Of a DNA stretch of 18,242 nt, positions 13,962-18,242 are shown piece by piece (positions within the stretch are counted from its first letter, which is position 1; each line of letters opens with the position of its first letter). A program made the translations under genes and the position numbers. The notes under the pieces were generated by a model. It searched no databases. It was not told the DNA's origin and worked only from the letters and a program-made list of their open reading frames with translations. Source of the DNA: Anaerolineae bacterium (lineage in GTDB: Bacteria > Chloroflexota > Anaerolineae > JAFGEY01); contig JAFGIE010000125.1 in assembly GCA_016929775.1 (NCBI GenBank), positions 1-18,242 on the forward strand, in the 5' to 3' direction.

Positions 13962-14717
13962 CTAGAAGAACCGGAAGCGCGTGAACGCACCCGGGAAGAA
14001 CGCCGGGAGCAGGGCGATCGCGAGGAGCATGCCGCCCACGCCGAGCGCGATCAGAAGCCCCTTCCACCACGCCTGGTCAGCCTGCCGGCGCACGCCGGCG
14101 GCGACCAGGGCCAAGCGCCAGAAGAGGTAGAGATCGACCCGCGCCAGCAGCTCGCTCGACAAAAGTTGGCCCTGGGTGGGCATCACGTACACGTACCCAC
14201 CCCCAGGCGGCGGCGGCGTCTGGTCCAACACCAAGCCCGACAACCCGGGGTTGTAGATCGGGTCGCCCGTCAGTCCCATATAGAGGCACTGCGCCAGGGC
14301 ACACACGACGTAGGGCAGCCAGCTCCAGAGGGCGATCTTGAGGCCCGTGGCGAAACCCAGGTCGTCCAGGCCCAACAGCAAGCCGACTAGGAAGAGCCCG
14401 ATCGCCCAGCCGATCCATCCGCTGGCGGCACTCACGACTCGCCCGGCGATGCGCATCACCGGCGTGATCAGCGGCGGGCGGACGGGCTCGGGCGGAGCCC
14501 CATAGTCGTCCGGTCGGGCGCGATACTGCGCCATCTGCATCTCGTCGAGGTACCGGCAATCCGCCCAGGTCCACACGACTGTGTTGAGCGCGATCGCGCC
14601 GACCGCGAGCAGCGTCATCACCCACCACCAACGCGCCCACGATTGCCCCCACCCCAGCGTCCTGCGCACGACCTGCACGGCGGGACGGACCATCCTGGCG
14701 CCTACGCTAGCGTTCAT
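13962..14717 (-). CDS. Yip1-like multi-pass membrane protein
   Basis: 251 residues with about five membrane segments (near 30-50, 97-117, 122-147, 193-212 and 219-241). The layout of a short cytoplasmic N-terminus, a GWIGWAIGLFLVG...GFATGLKIALWSWLP core and a PGLSGLV loop resembles bacterial Yip1-family proteins; in my recollection these often sit beside MacB-type ABC genes in Chloroflexota. A P-rich loop (TPPPPGGGYVY) precedes the last two membrane segments. The biochemical role is unknown; a transporter accessory or assembly factor is the contextual guess. The ATG (14715-14717) has GGAGGG four bases upstream and lies inside the end of the receiver gene, an 11-base overlap that implies coupled translation. 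Family call moderately sure; gene itself sure. Confidence 0.8.
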   Translation of the reverse strand: MNASVGARMVRPAVQVVRRTLGWGQSWARWWWVMTLLAVGAIALNTVVWTWADCRYLDEMQMAQYRARPDDYGAPPEPVRPPLITPVMRIAGRVVSAASGWIGWAIGLFLVGLLLGLDDLGFATGLKIALWSWLPYVVCALAQCLYMGLTGDPIYNPGLSGLVLDQTPPPPGGGYVYVMPTQGQLLSSELLARVDLYLFWRLALVAAGVRRQADQAWWKGLLIALGVGGMLLAIALLPAFFPGAFTRFRFF

Positions 14718-15126
14718 GCTTCCCTCCGCTCTCGCCCTCCGGCCAGGGCCTCTCCCACGCTGCGCCGATCTCGCCGGCGAGCGCTCGCAGCGCCGCCAGG
14801 AGCCTCTCCGGCGGCTCTACCTTGCTGACAAAGGCGTCGGCGCCCGCCGCCAGCGCGGCATCCCCGGCGCCCAGCAGGCTGCTCAACACGACGACGCGCG
14901 CACGGGGGCATCTGGCGTGCAGCAGCGCCAGTTGCAGTTCGGGCGCCAGACCCGGCAGCTCCCAGTCGAGGAGGACGATCTGGGGGGTCAGCGCATCCAA
15001 CCGTTCCCACAGCTCGTCCGCGGCAGCCGCCTCGCCCACCACGCGCGCGGCGGATTGCTGCTCCAGCAGCAGCCGGAGGGCTGAACGCACCTCGCTGCGA
15101 TCATCTGCGATCAAGACCTTGACCAT
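14707..15126 (-). CDS. Stand-alone receiver-domain response regulator
   Basis: 139 residues holding one complete receiver and no output domain. The phosphorylation site is intact: D8 and D9, acceptor D54 in IVLLDWELPG, S82 in VVLSS and K102 in FVSKVEPP, where the usual Pro after Lys is replaced by V-E-P. Sequence style is NarL-like, so it may derive from a full regulator that lost its LuxR-type helix-turn-helix; after the receiver only about 16 charged residues remain. The start is the ATG at 15124-15126, with GGAGG and AGGGG upstream; the reading to 15171 lacks support. First gene of the operon with the Yip1-like and ABC genes. It probably acts by protein contact, either on the transporter or as a phosphate sink for the nearby kinase at 16015-18180. 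Confidence 0.92.
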   Translation of the reverse strand: MVKVLIADDRSEVRSALRLLLEQQSAARVVGEAAAADELWERLDALTPQIVLLDWELPGLAPELQLALLHARCPRARVVVLSSLLGAGDAALAAGADAFVSKVEPPERLLAALRALAGEIGAAWERPWPEGESGGKHER

Positions 15127-15244
15127 GCACCCCTTCCTCCCTGCTGAAACCGTGGCGCTCTCCCCGACCACGCGTGGGGGTCGCTCCCGCGAGGCAGTAC
15201 AACCCGTCCAGGCGCCTCGCCCCGATCCATTCCACAGCGCCTAC

Positions 15245-15250
15245 AGTGTA
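15245..15250 (-). promoter_or_regulatory. Possible -10 of the receiver/ABC operon
   Basis: TACACT on the minus strand (4 of 6 consensus bases) lies just past the hairpin ending the upstream regulator gene and 119 bases before the receiver ATG. The -35 position (15268-15273) reads ATGTGC, which is poor. Weak call. Confidence 0.25.
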
Positions 15251-15253
15251 ACG

Positions 15254-15294
15254 CAAAGCCCCTCCGGGCACATCGTGCACACGGAGAGGCTTTG
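15254..15294 (-). terminator. Hairpin terminator after the NarL-type regulator
   Basis: 13-base arms CAAAGCCTCTCCG and CGGAGGGGCTTTG (minus strand) around a 15-base loop that can itself pair GCAC with GTGC. The single non-Watson-Crick position is a U-G wobble in minus-strand RNA but a C-A mismatch in plus-strand RNA, so it fits the minus transcript ending at 15372. A short TTTG run lies at the base. Confidence 0.65.
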
Positions 15295-15320
15295 TCCAGA
15301 CCGGATGGGGAGCCAGGGAA

Positions 15321-15336
15321 CTGGTCACATGACCAG
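15321..15336. promoter_or_regulatory. 16-base palindrome CTGGTCA-CA-TGACCAG, candidate operator
   Basis: Perfect 7-bp arms with a two-base centre, in the gap between the NarL-type regulator stop (15372) and the receiver/ABC operon start (15126). The size and symmetry suit a dimeric regulator such as a LuxR-type protein. A 14/16 match lies at 9808-9823. The regulator is not identified. Confidence 0.45.
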
Positions 15337-15371
15337 GTCCTGCCAGCGACGGGCGCTGTCTGGGGGGCGGT

Positions 15372-16013
15372 CTATGCCAGTAGGTTACGCTGCACTGCGA
15401 GAGAGACAGCTTCGGTGCGGTTGGATACGCCCAGCTTGGAGAGAATGCTGCTGACGTGGAACTTGACCGTCGAGCGGCTGACGACGAGGCGCTCGGCGAT
15501 CTCGGGATTGCTGAGGCCATCCACCAGGAGGGATAGCACCTCGCGCTCCCGCTCGGTCAGGTCGTAGCCCGGTTCCGGCGAGCGGCGCGTAGCCTGGATC
15601 AGGGCTGCGGCAGCCTCGGGCGCCAGGGTCGGCTTGCCCGCTCGCGCCTTGCGGATCGCGTCGGCGAGCTCGTCCGCAGAGACGTTCTTGAGCAGGTACC
15701 CGATCGCGCCCGCTTCGAGCACGCCCTCGACTAGGTCCTGCTCCTTGAAACTGGTCAGGGCGATCACCTGCGCCCGGGGGCAGATCTCGCGCAAAGCCCG
15801 CGTCGCCTGCGCGCCGTCCATGCCGGGCATCACCAGGTCCATCAACACCACGTCGGGCTGTGCGTGCGCGCACTGGCGCACTGCCTCCTCGCCGCTGTCC
15901 GCCTCGGCGACCAGCTCTAGGTCGTCGTACGCCATGAGAAACGCGCCCAACCCACTGCGCACGACGGCGTGATCGTCGACCAGCATCACGCGAATCGGCT
16001 TCTGCTGCCCCAT
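15372..16013 (-). CDS. NarL/FixJ-type response regulator with LuxR helix-turn-helix
   Basis: 213 residues, the usual family length. The receiver (about 7-122) has D13 and D14, acceptor D59 in [13 protein letters not shown]87 in ALTS and K109 in YLLKN. The C-terminal LuxR-type HTH (about 150-210) shows [23 protein letters not shown] and [16 protein letters not shown]. The ATG at 16011-16013 lies one base past the kinase stop, and GGAGAG at the kinase end acts as its ribosome site; a longer reading to 16187 is a kinase shadow. It is the cognate partner of the HisKA_3 kinase upstream. A hairpin about 80 bases downstream probably ends the transcript. The nearest candidate target is the receiver/ABC operon, whose upstream gap holds a palindrome of suitable size. 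Confidence 0.95.
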   Translation of the reverse strand: MGQQKPIRVMLVDDHAVVRSGLGAFLMAYDDLELVAEADSGEEAVRQCAHAQPDVVLMDLVMPGMDGAQATRALREICPRAQVIALTSFKEQDLVEGVLEAGAIGYLLKNVSADELADAIRKARAGKPTLAPEAAAALIQATRRSPEPGYDLTEREREVLSLLVDGLSNPEIAERLVVSRSTVKFHVSSILSKLGVSNRTEAVSLAVQRNLLA

Positions 16014-16014
16014 G

Positions 16015-18180
16015 TCACTCTCCTCTCCGCTCCTCGCGGTCCGCCTCCCAGGTGACCGCGACCTGTGTGCCGCGAGCTGGGCCCGTCCGGACCTCGAGGG
16101 TCGCGCCGATCGCCTCCGCCCGCTCGCGCATGTTGCCCAGTCCAAAGTGGTCCTGCGGCGCCCGCGCCAGGTCAAAGCCCACGCCATCGTCGGCGATCGT
16201 CAGCGCCGCCTGCCCTGGCTCACAACAGAGACGCACTGCAGCCGACCGAGCGTGCGCATGCTTGGCGACGTTGTTCAGCGCCTCCTGGGCAATGCGGTAC
16301 AGCGCGATCTTGGCCTCCTGCGGCACCTCACACGCCCCTTCGACGCTGACGTCCACCCGCACGCGCGCCCGTCCGGCGATCGCCTCGCCAAGCTGGCGCA
16401 GCAGGTCGTCCAGCGGCGCCTCTGCCAGGGCAGAAGGACGCAGCTCGAGCAGCAGGGCGCGCATCTCTGCCAGCGCGCCTCGCGTCAGATCGCGCAGCTC
16501 GTCCAGGCGGCGCCTGCCCTCTTCCGGGCGGCGGTCCCACAGGCGTGGGAGCACCTCGGCGATCATGGTCGCGGAAAAGAGCGTCTGTGTCACCGCATCG
16601 TGCAGCTCGCGCGCCAAGCGGTTGCGTTCGGCCTGCGCTGCGCTCTGTGCGGCGCGCTCGCGCAGCTGCGCGTTCTCGATCGCCAACGCAGCCTGCTCGG
16701 CAAACGTCGTCGCCAGCCGCACCTGTTCGTCAGAGAACGCTTGCGGCTGCGCATAGTAGAACCCCAGTCCACCGTAGACCTGGTCGCCGATCACGAGCGG
16801 GATGCCCATCGAGCCCGCAAAGAGGGTGCGGATCAGCAACCGGCGGGCCTTGGGCCCAGGCGGGATCGTCGGGTCACGCCGGATCTCGTCCAACCGCTCG
16901 GGCAGTGGCCCATAGTTGCCATAGATCGGCTGCCGCTTCAGCAGCGACTCCCAGTACGAGTCGGCGCCCATCGCGCGGAACGCGCTGAACGGGATCGGCC
17001 CTGTGTTGCGCAGCTCGTCGGGCCACCCATAGACCGCCTCGTGCACCAGCTCCTTGACTCCCTGGTCCAGGCGGCTGAGCGCGCAGGCGGCGGCGTCCAG
17101 CTGCACCGCAGCCTGATGGACGATCCGATCGAGGATCTCGGGGAGGGGCGCGTTGGCATTGATCAGCGACACGACGTCGCGCAGGCTCTCTGCCACCTGC
17201 CGCCGGCGCTCGATCTCGCGCGTGCGCTCCTCGACCTGCTGCTCCATCGTCCGGTAGGCGCGCTGCAGCGCCTGGAGCGCGCGCCGGTTCTCGATCGCAC
17301 TCGCAAAGACCTCGCCTGCCACCCTGAGCAAAGAGATGTCCTGCTCGGGCCACGTCTTGGGCGCGCGCACGGCGTCGAGGCCCAGGAAACCCAGCGTGGC
17401 GCCGCGCCAGACGAGCGGCACGACCAGGAGGGACAGGATGCCTTGTCGCTCGAACTCGCGCCGCTCGACCGCCGCCTCCGGGGGCAGGTCGGCGACGCGG
17501 GGAACGTAGAGCGCCTGCCCGCTCAGGATCTGGTCGTTCGACCACGACCAGTCGCGCACCGGAAGGCCCTGCAGCGCATCGATCTGCGGCGCGATGCCCG
17601 CCGCATTCCACTCGTGCGTGCAGCTGAACTGCTCATTGCCGTGAGAGAACAGAAAGACGTAGCAGCGGTCAACGCCCGTGAACGCGCCAATGTCCGCCAA
17701 CGCCTGGCTGATCCCGCCATCGATCTCGTCTACGTCGAGATGGATGAACCGGGCTGCGATCGAGGTCACCAGGTCCTCGAAGGCAATCTGCTGCCGCAGC
17801 GCCGCCTGCGCGCGCCGCTGCTCGGTAACGTCGATCACGGTGCATACCAGGGCATCGCGGTCGCCGTACGCCTCGAGCGGGCCGATGACGATGTCCCAGT
17901 ACGCGACCCCGTCCTCGAGATCGAGGCGGACCGCTTCCCACGCCACCTTTTCCCCGGCAAGGAGGCGCTGCATGCGCGGACGGAGCGCAGACCCGAGGCC
18001 CGGCAGCGCCAGGAGCGACGCGCCCTGGCTTCCTCCGGCAGCGAAAGCCGGCGCGCCGCCCGCGATCAGAGCCCGCCACGCCGCGTTGCTGCGGCAGATG
18101 CGCAAGTCCCGGTCGAGGACCACCACGCCAACCGGCACGTGCTCCCACAGCGCGCTCAGTTTCCCGTCGTCAGCGCCCAT
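16015..18180 (-). CDS. Soluble PAS-GAF-GAF histidine kinase, NarX/DesK type (HisKA_3)
   Basis: 721 residues. A PAS domain (about 8-125, [17 protein letters not shown]) leads into a GAF domain (about 132-300, ending [18 protein letters not shown]...ASAIENRR), a charged coiled coil (about 300-345), a second GAF domain (about 350-510, with [18 protein letters not shown] and [13 protein letters not shown]), the HisKA_3 dimerisation region with phospho-His527 in [13 protein letters not shown], and an HATPase domain (about 620-715) with an N box [19 protein letters not shown] and [14 protein letters not shown]. No membrane segment is seen, so the signal is probably internal. ATG at 18178-18180 with GGAGG five bases upstream. 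It is transcribed first, with the NarL-type regulator one base behind it. Confidence 0.96.
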   Translation of the reverse strand: MGADDGKLSALWEHVPVGVVVLDRDLRICRSNAAWRALIAGGAPAFAAGGSQGASLLALPGLGSALRPRMQRLLAGEKVAWEAVRLDLEDGVAYWDIVIGPLEAYGDRDALVCTVIDVTEQRRAQAALRQQIAFEDLVTSIAARFIHLDVDEIDGGISQALADIGAFTGVDRCYVFLFSHGNEQFSCTHEWNAAGIAPQIDALQGLPVRDWSWSNDQILSGQALYVPRVADLPPEAAVERREFERQGILSLLVVPLVWRGATLGFLGLDAVRAPKTWPEQDISLLRVAGEVFASAIENRRALQALQRAYRTMEQQVEERTREIERRRQVAESLRDVVSLINANAPLPEILDRIVHQAAVQLDAAACALSRLDQGVKELVHEAVYGWPDELRNTGPIPFSAFRAMGADSYWESLLKRQPIYGNYGPLPERLDEIRRDPTIPPGPKARRLLIRTLFAGSMGIPLVIGDQVYGGLGFYYAQPQAFSDEQVRLATTFAEQAALAIENAQLRERAAQSAAQAERNRLARELHDAVTQTLFSATMIAEVLPRLWDRRPEEGRRRLDELRDLTRGALAEMRALLLELRPSALAEAPLDDLLRQLGEAIAGRARVRVDVSVEGACEVPQEAKIALYRIAQEALNNVAKHAHARSAAVRLCCEPGQAALTIADDGVGFDLARAPQDHFGLGNMRERAEAIGATLEVRTGPARGTQVAVTWEADREERRGE

Positions 18181-18197
18181 GCTTGCCTCCGGCGCCT

Positions 18198-18226
18198 ATT
18201 GTAACCGATCTCGTGCGCCGGGGCAA
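18198..18226 (-). promoter_or_regulatory. Promoter of the NarX-type kinase/NarL-type regulator operon
   Basis: On the minus strand, TTGCCC (18221-18226, 4 of 6) and TACAAT (18198-18203, 5 of 6) are 17 bases apart. Transcription would begin near 18191, only about ten bases before the ATG, so the message would have almost no leader beyond its GGAGG site. Confidence 0.65.
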
Positions 18227-18242
18227 CGCCACGCATTCCCTC

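Noticed and set aside
16012..18204. 730-residue open frame on the plus strand opposite the NarX-type kinase
   Set aside because: Antisense shadow of a gene with unmistakable PAS, GAF, HisKA_3 and HATPase motifs; the product is Arg/Leu/Gln-rich without recognisable structure.

Overview
This is an 18.2 kb stretch of a high-GC bacterial chromosome (about two-thirds G+C by eye), densely packed with genes, with no rRNA, tRNA, insertion sequence or CRISPR array visible. Three traits suggest Chloroflexota: Thr-Pro-rich spacers after membrane anchors and lipoboxes, a Yip1-like protein beside a MacB-type ABC transporter and a CARDB-repeat secreted protein, and soluble PAS/GAF histidine kinases. This assignment is an inference from family knowledge, not a search result.

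Layout, left to right. (1) 1-1940, minus strand: a degenerate receiver-like protein is translationally coupled to a Wzz/BY-kinase fusion that runs off the left edge. This looks like the regulatory head of an exopolysaccharide locus. (2) 2282-5929, minus strand: LytR-CpsA-Psr (LCP) protein, then a PAS-GAF histidine kinase, then an OmpR-type response regulator. They follow a consensus TTGACA-18-TATAAT promoter and end at a GC-rich hairpin. (3) 6275-8083, plus strand: a heparinase II/III-family polysaccharide lyase, divergent from the LCP operon, with its own good promoter. (4) 8197-9657, minus strand: a lipoprotein with a conserved-looking module and two similar C-terminal domains; it converges on the lyase across a strong hairpin. 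(5) 9863-15126, minus strand: a tight five-gene operon of stand-alone receiver, Yip1-like membrane protein, LolD/MacB-type ATPase, secreted five-repeat CARDB-like protein and FtsX/MacB-type permease. (6) 15372-18180, minus strand: a PAS-GAF-GAF HisKA_3 kinase and its NarL/LuxR-type regulator, with a promoter just upstream.

How the parts fit. Regions 1-3 form a cell-surface polysaccharide block: chain-length/tyrosine kinase control, LCP-type polymer attachment, polymer cleavage and a two-component system. Regions 4-6 form an envelope transport block: an ABC system with a secreted repeat protein and a lipoprotein next to a second two-component system. Three phospho-receivers and one pseudo-receiver in 18 kb point to dense regulation of the cell surface. 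Candidate operator sequences shared between intergenic regions (a GTGGCAC motif in the left half, a CTGGTCA palindrome in the right half) may link the units, but this is not tested.

Most long open frames opposite these genes are GC-driven shadows and were not annotated.
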